DNA of 64,000 bases from Streptomyces sp. WP-1 (lineage in GTDB: Bacteria; Actinomycetota; Actinomycetes; Streptomycetales; Streptomycetaceae), in contig NZ_CP123923.1 in the NCBI RefSeq assembly GCF_030450125.1, forward strand, positions 2,294,001 to 2,358,000, in the 5' to 3' direction. Every line of letters begins with the position of its first letter. The stretch's first letter is position 1. The notes beneath the pieces are model-generated. The model had not been told where the DNA came from, did no database searches, and saw only the letters and a list, made by a program, of their open reading frames with translations. Position numbers and translations under genes: made by a program. Shown piece by piece: positions 1 through 8,125 of this stretch.

Positions 1-1
1 C

Positions 2-91
2 GACGCCGGTGAATGGATCTTCCACCCCGGCGTGCACGGCTTCCAGGAGGACCCGGAGACTTTCACACGGGTGATGGGGCGCGCGCGATAG
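2..91 (+). CDS. 3' end of an unidentified gene
   Basis: An open frame enters from the left edge and ends at a TAG at 89-91, giving the last 29 residues of a protein that ends in Met-Gly-Arg-Ala-Arg. The stretch reads like an ordinary protein end (Trp-Ile-Phe-His-Pro-Gly-Val-His-Gly). The fragment is too short to place in a family and the start lies outside the window. The next gene starts 23 bases later on the same strand, so the two may have been co-transcribed. Confidence 0.5.
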   Translation, partial: DAGEWIFHPGVHGFQEDPETFTRVMGRAR

Positions 92-114
92 GGAGGGGCG
101 CCGGCCAGGCCGAC

Positions 115-500
115 ATGTCGTATGCCGCGCGCCTGGCCGCCTACGGCACCGTCTCCACGCCCGCGCCCTGCGAAGTGACCTTCGACTGGCCGGACTTGTG
201 GACAGCGCGGTGCCGCTCGGCTCCGGGATCGGCGGGAGGCGTGCGCCGCTGGAGGTCGGCGGGAAGCCGGTCTTCGTGAAGCGGGTGCCGCTCACGGAGT
301 CGGAGCGGCTGCCGGGGCATGTACGGTCCACCGCCCACCTGTTCGGGCTTCCGTCCTTCTGCCGGTACGGCATCGGCGGGCCCGAATTCGGGGCGTGGCG
401 GGAGCTCGCCGTCCAGATCATGACGACGAACTGGGTGCTCGGGGGCCAGTACCAGGCGTCGGCCATGACAGCACCCGAGCGCTGGGCGCCCCGGGTGTAG
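115..500 (+). pseudogene. Frameshifted and truncated protein-kinase-like gene
   Basis: The ATG at 115 opens a frame reading Met-Ser-Tyr-Ala-Ala-Arg-Leu-Ala-Ala-Tyr-Gly up to about position 201. The natural continuation, which includes Pro-Leu-Gly-Ser-Gly-Ile-Gly-Gly and Pro-Val-Phe-Val-Lys-Arg-Val, lies in another frame from about 201. One extra G after 201 would join them into Leu-Trp-Asp-Ser-Ala-Val-Pro-Leu-Gly. The pattern matches what I remember of a Streptomyces serine/threonine-kinase-like family: a glycine-rich loop, a Val-Phe-Val-Lys lysine, then Gly-Ala-Trp-Arg-Glu-Leu-Ala. That family runs to several hundred residues, but here the sequence departs after Asn-Trp-Val-Leu-Gly-Gly and stops at 500. 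The gene therefore has two lesions and no catalytic loop. The family call is from memory; the frame break is visible directly. Confidence 0.6.
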
Positions 501-516
501 GCCCGAGGCGCCCAGC
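481..516. terminator. Bidirectional hairpin between converging genes
   Basis: A perfect 10-bp inverted repeat (481-490 with 507-516) encloses a loop that itself holds a CGGG/CCCG stem. It overlaps the last codons of the broken kinase gene and ends just before the stop of the minus-strand peptide gene, so it can end transcription from both sides. Confidence 0.6.
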
Positions 517-517
517 A

Positions 518-655
518 TCACTTCTTCTTCGAAGGCGCCTGCGCCAGCGCGCTGGCCGCCGCAGACTTCTCGGCCTTCGTCGCGTTCGGGTCGTTCAGGA
601 CCTTGGCCGCAGCCGAGGCCGCCTTCTTCCCAGTCTGCTTCGGATTCGTAGCCAT
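518..655 (-). CDS. 45-residue lysine- and alanine-rich protein
   Basis: This small gene encodes 45 residues starting Met-Ala-Thr-Asn-Pro-Lys-Gln-Thr-Gly-Lys-Lys and ending Ala-Pro-Ser-Lys-Lys-Lys. It is preceded by a near-ideal ribosome binding site (GGGAGGTGAT, read on the minus strand, about 4 bases upstream), which is the main reason to call it real. The composition is Ala/Lys/Ser-rich with no hydrophobic segment, so it is predicted to be cytosolic. Its basic ends and Ala-rich middle suggest one amphipathic helix that could bind nucleic acid, but that is only inference. I recall similar short unnamed proteins in other Streptomyces. It has its own promoter region, because two hairpins separate it from nrdJ upstream. 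Confidence 0.7.
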   Translation of the reverse strand: MATNPKQTGKKAASAAAKVLNDPNATKAEKSAAASALAQAPSKKK

Positions 656-750
656 ACGAATCACCTCCCTCCGGGCAGTTTTGCGTCGCAGCCCGGAGCG
701 TGATGTGATGCGAGTTCCTAGGCAAGCAGGACATCACGTTCCTGACTGCA

Positions 751-786
751 GCGAGCGCCCGGCCCCCTACAGGGCCGGGCGCTCGC
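751..786. terminator. Strong hairpin downstream of nrdJ
   Basis: A perfect 15-bp inverted repeat (751-765 with 772-786) has a 6-base loop CCTACA. It is the second of two stems beyond the nrdJ stop and lies before the small gene at 518-655, so it probably insulates that gene from nrdJ transcription. There is no T-tract, as is usual in Streptomyces. Confidence 0.8.
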
Positions 787-871
787 CATTCCGGCAGCTC
801 TCGCTGCCGGAAACTCATGGCTGGCGCCACGTGCATCCGCGGGTATCCGACGGGCAACCCCGAGACGGTCC

Positions 872-910
872 GAGGCGGGGGCACCAGCCTGGGACTGGCG
901 CCCCCGCCTC
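872..910. terminator. First terminator of nrdJ
   Basis: A perfect 11-bp inverted repeat (872-882 with 900-910) encloses a loop holding a further CCAG/CTGG stem. It lies about 60 bases beyond the nrdJ stop on the minus strand and fits a factor-independent terminator without a T-run. Confidence 0.75.
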
Positions 911-971
911 AGAGATCGCGCATCAGATCAGGAACTGCCGAGTTTTGCACTCGATGCAATTCCGCTCGGTA

Positions 972-3869
972 TCAGCTGCAGCCGCTCGTCGAGCCGCAGC
1001 CCTCGCAGATGTAGCAGGAGCCGGCGCGCTGCATCTTGGTGCCGCAGGAGAAGCAGAGCGGGGCGTCGGCCTGGATGCCCAGCTGCATCTCCACCAGTTC
1101 GGCGCTGGTGTGGGCCTGCTTCGGGGCGGGCTTCACGGACTCGGCCTCGGCCTTCGGCGTGGCGACGGCCGTCGGCTCCTGGGCGCGGGGCGCCGACTGG
1201 GCCAGGCCCTCGACGTCGACCTCGTCGTCGGCCGGCTCGTAGGAACCGGTCTCCAGGTGCCGCTGGCGCTCCTCGGCGGAGTGGATGCCGAGCGCGGAGC
1301 GGGTCTCGAAGGGCAGGAAGTCCAGCGCCAGGCGGCGGAAGATGTAGTCCACGATGGACTGCGCCATCCGCACGTCCGGGTCGTCCGTCATACCGGCCGG
1401 CTCGAAGCGCATGTTGGTGAACTTCGAGACGTACGTCTCCAGCGGCACGCCGTACTGGAGGCCGACGGAGACCGCGATGGAGAAGGCGTCCATCATGCCC
1501 GCGAGGGTCGAGCCCTGCTTGGACATCTTCAGGAAGACCTCGCCGAGACCGTCGTCCGGGTAGGAGTTGGCGGTCATGTAGCCCTCGGCGCCGCCGACGG
1601 TGAACGACGTGGTGATGCCGGGACGGCCCTTCGGAAGGCGCTTGCGGACCGGGCGGTACTCGACGACCTTCTCGACCGCGGTACGGATCGTGTCCTCGGC
1701 CTTCTCGGTGATCTCGGCCTTCTCCTCCTCCTTCTTCTTGGCGGAGAGCGGCTGGCCGACCTTGCAGTTGTCCCGGTAGATCGCGAGCGCCTTGACGCCG
1801 AGCTTCCACGCCTCGAAGTAGATCTCCTCGACCTCCTCGACGGTCGCCGTCTCCGGCATGTTGACCGTCTTGGAGATCGCGCCGGAGATCCACGGCTGGA
1901 TCGCGGCCATCATGCGGACGTGGCCCATCGGGGAGATGGCCCGCTCGCCCATGGCGCAGTCGAAGACCTCGTAGTGCTCCTGCTTGAGACCGGGGGCGTC
2001 GATCACATTGCCGTGGTCGGCGATGTGGGCGACGATCGCCTCGATCTGCTCCTCCTGGTAGCCCAGGCGGCGCAGGGCCTGCGGCACGGTGCCGTTGACG
2101 ATCTGCATCGAGCCGCCGCCGACGAGCTTCTTGAACTTCACGAGCGCGAGGTCGGGCTCGACGCCGGTGGTGTCGCAGGACATCGCCAGACCGATGGTGC
2201 CGGTCGGGGCGAGCACGGACGCCTGGGAGTTGCGGAAGCCGTTCTTGTCGCCGAGGCGGACCACGTCCTGCCAGGCCTCCGTGGCGGCGGCCCACACCGG
2301 GGTGTCCAGGTCGTCCATGCGCGGGGCCGTGCCGTTGGCGTCGGCGTGCTGCTTCATGACGCGCTTGTGGGCGTCCGCGTTGCGGGCGTAGCCGTCGTAC
2401 GGGCCGACGACCGCGGCCAGTTCGGCGGAGCGGCGGTAGGCGGTGCCGGTCATCAGGGAGGTGATGGCGGCGGCCAGGGCGCGGCCGCCCTCGGAGTCGT
2501 ACGCGTGGCCGGTGGCCATCAGCAGGGCGCCGAGGTTGGCGTAGCCGATGCCGAGCTGGCGGAAGGCGCGGGTGTTCTCGCCGATCTTCTGGGTCGGGAA
2601 GTCCGCGAAGCAGATCGAGATGTCCATCGCGGTGATGACCAGCTCGACGACCTTCTGGAAGCGCTCGGCCTCGAAGGACTGGTGGCCCTCGCCGTCGTCC
2701 TTCAGGAACTTCATCAGGTTCAGCGAGGCGAGGTTGCAGGACGTGTTGTCCAGGTGCATGTACTCGCTGCACGGGTTCGACGCGGTGATCCGGCCGGACT
2801 CGGGGCAGGTGTGCCAGTTGTTGATCGTGTCGTCGTACTGGATGCCCGGGTCGGCGCAGGCCCAAGCGGCCTCGGCGATCTTGCGGAAGAGGGACTTGGC
2901 GTCGACCTCCTCGATGACCTCGCCGGTCATCCGGGCGCGCAGCCCGAAGTCGCCGCCCGCCTCGACGGCCTTCATGAACTCGTCGTTCACACGGACCGAG
3001 TTGTTGGCGTTCTGGTACTGGACGGAGGCGATGTCGTCGCCGCCCAGGTCCATGTCGAAGCCCGCGTCGCGCAGGACGCGGATCTTCTCCTCCTCCTTGA
3101 CCTTGGTCTCGATGAAGTCCTCGATGTCGGGGTGGTCGACGTCGAGCACGACCATCTTGGCGGCGCGGCGGGTGGCGCCACCGGACTTGATGGTGCCGGC
3201 GGAGGCGTCGGCGCCGCGCATGAAGGAGACCGGGCCCGAGGCGTTGCCGCCGGAGGAGAGCAGTTCCTTGGAGGAGCGGATGCGGGACAGGTTCAGGCCG
3301 GCGCCCGAACCGCCCTTGAAGATCATGCCCTCTTCCTTGTACCAGTCGAGGATCGACTCCATGGAGTCGTCGACGGCCAGGATGAAGCAGGCGGAGACCT
3401 GCTGGGGCTGCGGGGTGCCGACGTTGAACCAGACCGGGCTGTTGAAGCTGAAGATCTGGTGCAGGAGCGCGTAGGCGAGCTCGTGCTCGAAGATCTCCGC
3501 GTCGGCGGGCGAGGCGAAGTACTTGTAGTCCTCACCGGCCTTCCGGTACGTCTTCACGATGCGGTCGATCAGCTGCTTGAGGCCGGTCTCGCGCTGCGGG
3601 GTGCCGACGGCACCGCGGAAGTACTTGCTGGTGACGATGTTGACCGCGTTCACCGACCAGAAGTCGGGGAACTCGACGCCACGCTGCTCGAAGTTGACCG
3701 AGCCGTCGCGCCAGTTGGTCATGACGACGTCACGGCTCACCCACTCGACCTCGTCGTACGGGTGTACGCCGGGGGTGGTGTGGATGCGCTCGATGTGCAG
3801 TCCCTTGCTTCCCGTCTTGCCGCCCTTGGCGCGGGAACCTCGTGCCGGACCGCTCGCCGTCTCTGTCAT
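972..3869 (-). CDS. nrdJ: Adenosylcobalamin-dependent (class II) ribonucleotide reductase
   Basis: Encodes 965 residues, the size of Streptomyces NrdJ. Class II reductases convert ribonucleotides to deoxyribonucleotides using adenosylcobalamin to make the thiyl radical, so they work with or without oxygen. Visible family signatures include Phe-Asn-Ser-Pro-Val-Trp-Phe-Asn-Val-Gly, the active-site stretch Asn-Pro-Cys-Ser-Glu, and Thr-Gly-Thr-Ile-Gly. A C-terminal tail has two CxxC pairs (Cys-Phe-Ser-Cys and Cys-Glu-Gly-Cys) expected to bind zinc or act in re-reduction. The ATG at 3869 is chosen over the longer frame because AGGGAGG lies just upstream and the extra N-terminal residues look non-coding. 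It lies downstream of nrdR on the same strand and is probably co-transcribed with it, under the NrdR boxes near 4710-4756. Confidence 0.97.
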   Translation of the reverse strand: MTETASGPARGSRAKGGKTGSKGLHIERIHTTPGVHPYDEVEWVSRDVVMTNWRDGSVNFEQRGVEFPDFWSVNAVNIVTSKYFRGAVGTPQRETGLKQLIDRIVKTYRKAGEDYKYFASPADAEIFEHELAYALLHQIFSFNSPVWFNVGTPQPQQVSACFILAVDDSMESILDWYKEEGMIFKGGSGAGLNLSRIRSSKELLSSGGNASGPVSFMRGADASAGTIKSGGATRRAAKMVVLDVDHPDIEDFIETKVKEEEKIRVLRDAGFDMDLGGDDIASVQYQNANNSVRVNDEFMKAVEAGGDFGLRARMTGEVIEEVDAKSLFRKIAEAAWACADPGIQYDDTINNWHTCPESGRITASNPCSEYMHLDNTSCNLASLNLMKFLKDDGEGHQSFEAERFQKVVELVITAMDISICFADFPTQKIGENTRAFRQLGIGYANLGALLMATGHAYDSEGGRALAAAITSLMTGTAYRRSAELAAVVGPYDGYARNADAHKRVMKQHADANGTAPRMDDLDTPVWAAATEAWQDVVRLGDKNGFRNSQASVLAPTGTIGLAMSCDTTGVEPDLALVKFKKLVGGGSMQIVNGTVPQALRRLGYQEEQIEAIVAHIADHGNVIDAPGLKQEHYEVFDCAMGERAISPMGHVRMMAAIQPWISGAISKTVNMPETATVEEVEEIYFEAWKLGVKALAIYRDNCKVGQPLSAKKKEEEKAEITEKAEDTIRTAVEKVVEYRPVRKRLPKGRPGITTSFTVGGAEGYMTANSYPDDGLGEVFLKMSKQGSTLAGMMDAFSIAVSVGLQYGVPLETYVSKFTNMRFEPAGMTDDPDVRMAQSIVDYIFRRLALDFLPFETRSALGIHSAEERQRHLETGSYEPADDEVDVEGLAQSAPRAQEPTAVATPKAEAESVKPAPKQAHTSAELVEMQLGIQADAPLCFSCGTKMQRAGSCYICEGCGSTSGCS

Positions 3870-4032
3870 GCCGCCTCCCTGTACGGGCGAAAACGCCCAG
3901 AAGTGCCCTGATTGTTCCCGGGCACGGTGTTCTGTCATGTGTCGCGGGCACCCTCAGCTGCCGCCCGCAACAGGTCTTGGTCGCCGCCCCGCGGCCGGAG
4001 TCCGGGCCCTGCCCCGGTCTCCCGCGCGCCGG

Positions 4033-4602
4033 TCAGTCGGCGGCTTGCGCGGGCTGGGGGACCTGGGAGGTCCCGCCGCTCCCGCGTTCGTCTTCCTGGC
4101 TCCCCGCGGCCTCGGCCGTCCCGTCCGCCGGGTCCGTCCCGTCCGCGGCGGGGCCGCGCGTCGCCTGCCTCAGCTCCGCGATGGCCGCCTCGAAGTCCTC
4201 CAGCGAGTCGAACGCCCGGTAGACCGAGGCGAACCGCAGATAGGCGACGAGGTCGAGCTCCTGCAACGGGCCGAGTATGGCCAGGCCCACGTCGTGGGTG
4301 GTCAGCTCGGCGCTGCCGGTGGCCCGTACGGCCTCCTCGACCCGCTGGCCGAGCTGGGCGAGCGCGTCCTCGGTGACGGGCCGCCCCTGGCACGCCTTGC
4401 GCACGCCGTTGATGACCTTGGTACGGCTGAAGGGCTCGGTGACTCCGGACCGCTTCACCACCATGAGCGAGCACGTCTCCACGGTCGTGAAACGACGGGA
4501 GCAGTCGGGGCACTGGCGGCGCCTGCGGATCGACGTGCCGTCGTCGGTCGTACGACTGTCGACCACACGGCTGTCGGGGTGCCTGCAGAAGGGGCAGTGC
4601 AT
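4033..4602 (-). CDS. nrdR: Transcriptional repressor NrdR
   Basis: A 189-residue protein with an N-terminal zinc ribbon (Cys-Pro-Phe-Cys at residues 3-6 and Cys-Pro-Asp-Cys further on) followed by the basic Arg-Arg-Arg-Arg stretch. A central ATP-cone domain (Val-Val-Lys-Arg-Ser-Gly through Val-Tyr-Arg-Ala-Phe) follows. NrdR senses ATP/dATP and represses ribonucleotide reductase genes. The ATG at 4602 follows an AGGAGG site, and the protein starts Met-His-Cys-Pro-Phe-Cys as the family does. The last 40 or so residues are a low-complexity Gly/Ser/Ala/Asp tail not needed for the fold. It sits upstream of nrdJ with a 163-base gap and controls its own operon through the boxes 108-154 bases upstream. 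Confidence 0.97.
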   Translation of the reverse strand: MHCPFCRHPDSRVVDSRTTDDGTSIRRRRQCPDCSRRFTTVETCSLMVVKRSGVTEPFSRTKVINGVRKACQGRPVTEDALAQLGQRVEEAVRATGSAELTTHDVGLAILGPLQELDLVAYLRFASVYRAFDSLEDFEAAIAELRQATRGPAADGTDPADGTAEAAGSQEDERGSGGTSQVPQPAQAAD

Positions 4603-4709
4603 GATCTCCAACCCTCCTCACAGCAGACTCGATGGCCTCGCCGAGCCCCAGGGGCCTCGCGAAGCAGCCCTAAGCATAGGCGATCGCAGAACCGTCTCCG
4701 ACCCGGGTC

Positions 4710-4756
4710 ACCACAACTTGTGGGCTGCTGTAGCCATCCAACCACTAGATGTGGGG
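4710..4756. promoter_or_regulatory. Tandem NrdR boxes
   Basis: Two 16-base boxes, ACCACAACTTGTGGGC at 4710-4725 and ACCACTAGATGTGGGG at 4741-4756, are separated by 15 bases, so they repeat at 31 bp (about three helical turns). This geometry matches what is known of S. coelicolor NrdR operators (16-bp repeats with a 15-16-bp gap). Each has dyad symmetry CCAC...GTGG. They lie upstream of nrdR-nrdJ. Confidence 0.85.
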
Positions 4757-5113
4757 ATCGGCTTATTCACCGAGGCCGGGTCGCGTGTCGCGCGGGAACA
4801 GCGGTCCGGGGCGCTCTCCAAGGCCCCGGGAGCCCCGGCGGGAAAGGACACGCGGGCGCGGAACCGTACCCCTGTGGCGCTTGCGGAGATACCGTGGGCG
4901 CCGCACGGAGGACGCGTAGGACTCCCGCGCGAAACGGACCCCGCGTCCCGGCGGGACGGGTTCCGGATGGCAGACTGGGGAAGCGCTCACGAGCTCGGCG
5001 ACCCCGGCGGGAAAGAGTACAACGCACGACAAAGAGCACTTTTGCCCGCCCCGTGCCACGTCAGCCCATACACCCAAGCACGCGATCGCAACAGGTGAAT
5101 CGCACTTTTTCAC
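4757..5113. other. nrdR-lexA intergenic region
   Basis: This GC-rich spacer lies between the NrdR boxes and the LexA box of two divergent operons. It contains one small dyad (CGTCCC at 4944-4949 with GGGACG at 4953-4958). Frames of 90 or so codons exist on both strands, but they lack ribosome binding sites and have unnatural Arg/Pro-rich composition. No gene is called. Confidence 0.6.
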
Positions 5114-5129
5114 TCGAACGTGTGTTTGG
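5114..5129. promoter_or_regulatory. LexA-binding SOS box of lexA
   Basis: TCGAACGTGTGTTTGG matches the actinobacterial SOS box CGAAC-N4-GTTYG. It lies 60 bases upstream of the lexA start, the expected place for autorepression. Confidence 0.9.
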
Positions 5130-5188
5130 CGCAACCTTTCGAAAGCAACTACCGTTGTCCAGCAGGGAGACCATCGAGAGGGGCCGAC

Positions 5189-5968
5189 GTGACCACCACC
5201 GCAGACAGTGCCGCCATCACCGCCCAGGACCGCTCCCAGGGCCGGGTCGAGCCGGTACATGCGATGAACGAAGCCACGAATCCCGAGGGGCCCCGGCGCT
5301 CCCTGCCGGGCCGACCTCCAGGCATCCGGGCGGACAGCTCCGGGCTGACCGACCGGCAGCGCCGGGTGATCGAGGTCATCAGGGACTCCGTGCAGCGGCG
5401 CGGGTACCCGCCGTCCATGCGGGAGATCGGCCAGGCCGTCGGCCTCTCCAGCACCTCCTCCGTGGCACACCAGCTGATGGCGCTGGAGCGCAAGGGCTTC
5501 CTGCGCCGCGACCCGCACCGCCCGCGCGCCTATGAGGTGCGCGGCTCCGACCAGGCCGTGTCGGTGCAGCCCACGGACACCAGCGGCAAGCCCGCCGCGT
5601 CGTACGTCCCGCTGGTCGGCCGGATCGCCGCCGGTGGGCCGATCCTCGCGGAGGAATCCGTGGAGGACGTCTTCCCGCTCCCCCGCCAGCTGGTCGGCGA
5701 CGGTGAGCTGTTCGTCCTCAAGGTCGTCGGCGACTCCATGATCGAGGCCGCGATCTGCGACGGCGACTGGGTGACCGTGCGCCGCCAGCCGGTCGCGGAG
5801 AACGGCGACATCGTGGCCGCCATGCTCGACGGCGAGGCCACGGTGAAGCGGTTCAAGCGCGAGGACGGCCATGTCTGGCTCCTCCCGCACAACGCGGCCT
5901 ACGAGCCGATCCCCGGCGACGACGCCACCATCCTGGGCAAGGTGGTCGCCGTACTGCGGCGCGTGTGA
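5189..5968 (+). CDS. lexA: SOS repressor LexA
   Basis: A 259-residue LexA. It has an N-terminal winged-helix DNA-binding domain (about residues 53-118; recognition helix around Met-Arg-Glu-Ile-Gly-Gln-Ala-Val-Gly) and a C-terminal S24 autoprotease domain. The self-cleavage site is Ala148-Gly149, with catalytic Ser183 in Gly-Asp-Ser-Met and Lys220 in Thr-Val-Lys-Arg. The GTG at 5189 is preceded by GAGAGGGG; a longer upstream frame would run through the operator. A second possible start is the ATG at codon 26. The protein represses DNA-damage genes and is cleaved when bound by RecA filaments. It is autoregulated through the box at 5114-5129. It is flanked by the divergent nrdR and ends in a terminator shared with the convergent helicase gene. 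Confidence 0.97.
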   Translation: MTTTADSAAITAQDRSQGRVEPVHAMNEATNPEGPRRSLPGRPPGIRADSSGLTDRQRRVIEVIRDSVQRRGYPPSMREIGQAVGLSSTSSVAHQLMALERKGFLRRDPHRPRAYEVRGSDQAVSVQPTDTSGKPAASYVPLVGRIAAGGPILAEESVEDVFPLPRQLVGDGELFVLKVVGDSMIEAAICDGDWVTVRRQPVAENGDIVAAMLDGEATVKRFKREDGHVWLLPHNAAYEPIPGDDATILGKVVAVLRRV

Positions 5969-6004
5969 CGCCCGCGGCGAGCGGCCCCCGCTCGCCCCCT
6001 GACC

Positions 6005-6038
6005 GGGCCCCGGAACCTCTGCGCCGGTTCCGGGGCCC
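6005..6038. terminator. Bidirectional terminator between lexA and the helicase gene
   Basis: A perfect 13-bp inverted repeat (6005-6017 with 6026-6038) with an 8-base loop lies between two convergent stop codons, so it can serve both genes. Confidence 0.8.
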
Positions 6039-6063
6039 TGCCTGTGCCCCTGGGCCCCGGTGC

Positions 6064-8049
6064 CTACGAGGGGCCGGCGGCCTCCGTCTGCTTCGCCGCC
6101 GCGTCGATCGCCGAGAGCGACCTACGGGCCTGGTTGCGGTCCGTGGTGTACCAGAAGTCCGGCAGGGACGCCTTGAGGTACGAGCCGTACCGCGCCGTGG
6201 CGAGGCGCTGGTCGAGTACGGCGACCACGCCCCGGTCCCCCGACGCGCGCACCAGCCGGCCGGCGCCCTGGGCCATCAGCAGGGCGGCGTGGGTGGCGGC
6301 CACCGCCATGAATCCATTGCCGCCCGCGTCCTCCACCGCCTTCTGACGGGCGCTCATCAGCGGGTCGTCGGGGCGCGGGAACGGGATCTTGTCCATGACG
6401 ACCAGCTGGCAGCTGGGGCCCGGCACATCCACGCCCTGCCACAGCGACAGCGTGCCGAAGAGGCAGGTCTTCGGGTCGGCCGCGAAGTTCTTGATCAGCT
6501 CGCCGAGCGTCTCCTCGCCCTGGAGCAGGATCGGGTACTCGGGGATCCGCGAGCGCAGGTCCTCGGCGGCGAGCTGCGCGGCCCGCATGGAGGAGAACAG
6601 GCCGAGGGTACGGCCGCCGGCCGCCTGGATCAGCTCCGTCAGCTCGTCGAGCATGTCGCCGCGGTCGCCGTCCCGCGCCGGGCGGGCCAGGTGCTTGGCG
6701 ACGTACAGGATGCCCTGCTTGCGGTAGTCGAAGGGGGAGCCGACGTCGATGCCCTTCCACTGCGGGAGGTCCTCGCCCTCGGCGCCCTCGGGGCCGAGTC
6801 CGAGGGAGGCGCCGACGCCGTTGAAGTCGCCGCCGAGCTTGAGGGTCGCGGAGGTGAGGACCACGGCGCGGTCGGCGAACAGCTTCTCCCGCAGCAGCCC
6901 CGAGACGGACATGGGGGCGATGCGCAGGGAGGCGCCGAAGCGGTCGTTCCGTTCGTACCAGACGACGTCCCACTCCGAGCCGTTCAGCACCCGCTCCGCC
7001 ACGTCGTGGACCGACTCGACCGAGGCCAGGGCCTGCTTGCGGACGGCGTCCTCGTCCTGGACGGACTTGTCGCGGGTGGTGCCGAGCGCGGAGACGACGG
7101 CCCGGGAGGCGTCCCGCAGCGTCATCAGGGCGTAGCCGAGGTCCTCCGGGATCTCCTCCAGACGGCCCGGCAGGGCCAGCTCCATCAGCCGCTCGAAGCC
7201 CTCGGCGGCGGTCTGGAGCTGGTCGGCCACCTTCTCATTGACGAGTTTCGCGGCGCGGCGCACGGCCCGGTTGACCTGGCCGGGGGTCAGCTCGCCGGTG
7301 GCGACGCCGGTGACCCGGGAGACGAGTTCATGCGCCTCGTCCACGATCAGCACCTCGTGCTGGGGCAGCACCGGGGCGCCTTCGATGGCGTCGATGGCCA
7401 GCAGCGCGTGGTTGGTGACGACGACCTCGGCGAGCTTGGCGCGCTCGCGGGCCGCCTCCGCGAAGCACTCGGCGCCGTACGCGCACTTGGTGGCGCCCAG
7501 GCACTCCCGCGAGGACACCGACACCTGCGCCCAGGCACGGTCGGAGACGCCCGGGGTGAGGTCGTCCCGGTCGCCGGTCTCGGTCTCGTCGGACCAGTCG
7601 CGCAGCCGCAGCAGGTCCTGGCCCAGCTTGCTGGTGGGCGCGGCGGCCTCGAACTGGTCGAAGAGGCCGTCCTCCTCGTCCTGCGGCATGCCCTCGTGCA
7701 GCCGGTGCAGGCACAGGTAGTTGGAGCGGCCCTTGAGCATGGCGAACTCGGGGCGGCGGCGCAGCAGCGGGTGCAGGGCGTCGACCGTGCGCGGCAGGTC
7801 GCGTTCGACCAGCTGGCGCTGGAGGGCGAGAGTGGCCGTCGCGACGACCACCCGCTCCCCGTGCGCGAGCGCGGGCACGAGATAGCCCAGCGACTTTCCG
7901 GTGCCGGTGCCGGCCTGGACCAGCAGATGGGATCCGTCGTCGATCGCTTCGGCGACCGACTCGGCCATGGTCACCTGGCCGGGGCGCTCCGTGCCGCCGA
8001 CCGCGGCGACGGCGGCATGCAGGAGTTCGGGGAGGGAGGGCTTCGTCAT
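6064..8049 (-). CDS. DinG/XPD-like ATP-dependent DNA helicase
   Basis: A 661-residue superfamily 2 helicase. The Walker A motif is Gly-Thr-Gly-Thr-Gly-Lys-Ser near residue 47 and the motif II box is Asp-Glu-Ala-His near residue 239. Between them lie four cysteines (one in Tyr-Leu-Cys-Leu-His, then Cys-Leu-Gly-Ala-Thr-Lys-Cys and Glu-Cys) at the place where XPD/DinG proteins carry a 4Fe-4S cluster. The C-terminal half has the expected motifs, such as Ser-Ala-Thr-Leu, Gly-Thr-Leu-Ser-Leu-Trp-Gln-Gly-Val-Asp and Gln-Gly-Ala-Gly-Arg-Leu-Val-Arg. Such enzymes unwind DNA 5'-3' during repair and resolve R-loops and forked structures. The start at 8049 has only a weak ribosome binding site. It is convergent with lexA, and I saw no SOS box upstream. 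Confidence 0.93.
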   Translation of the reverse strand: MTKPSLPELLHAAVAAVGGTERPGQVTMAESVAEAIDDGSHLLVQAGTGTGKSLGYLVPALAHGERVVVATATLALQRQLVERDLPRTVDALHPLLRRRPEFAMLKGRSNYLCLHRLHEGMPQDEEDGLFDQFEAAAPTSKLGQDLLRLRDWSDETETGDRDDLTPGVSDRAWAQVSVSSRECLGATKCAYGAECFAEAARERAKLAEVVVTNHALLAIDAIEGAPVLPQHEVLIVDEAHELVSRVTGVATGELTPGQVNRAVRRAAKLVNEKVADQLQTAAEGFERLMELALPGRLEEIPEDLGYALMTLRDASRAVVSALGTTRDKSVQDEDAVRKQALASVESVHDVAERVLNGSEWDVVWYERNDRFGASLRIAPMSVSGLLREKLFADRAVVLTSATLKLGGDFNGVGASLGLGPEGAEGEDLPQWKGIDVGSPFDYRKQGILYVAKHLARPARDGDRGDMLDELTELIQAAGGRTLGLFSSMRAAQLAAEDLRSRIPEYPILLQGEETLGELIKNFAADPKTCLFGTLSLWQGVDVPGPSCQLVVMDKIPFPRPDDPLMSARQKAVEDAGGNGFMAVAATHAALLMAQGAGRLVRASGDRGVVAVLDQRLATARYGSYLKASLPDFWYTTDRNQARRSLSAIDAAAKQTEAAGPS

Positions 8050-8125
8050 AGCCCGACCACCCTACGGCCCAGGACCGACAACCGGAGGCCGTTCACACCC
8101 ATGGTGAGACCCCGCTCACTCGGCG

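Noticed and set aside
603..3911. A 1102-codon plus-strand open frame across nrdJ
   Set aside because: It is antisense to nrdJ, is rich in Arg/Gly/Leu/Val as expected of reversed high-GC codons, and has no family resemblance.
4763..5039. Possible small gene between nrdR and lexA
   Set aside because: No ribosome binding site, Arg/Pro-rich, and the region is explained as a divergent regulatory spacer.
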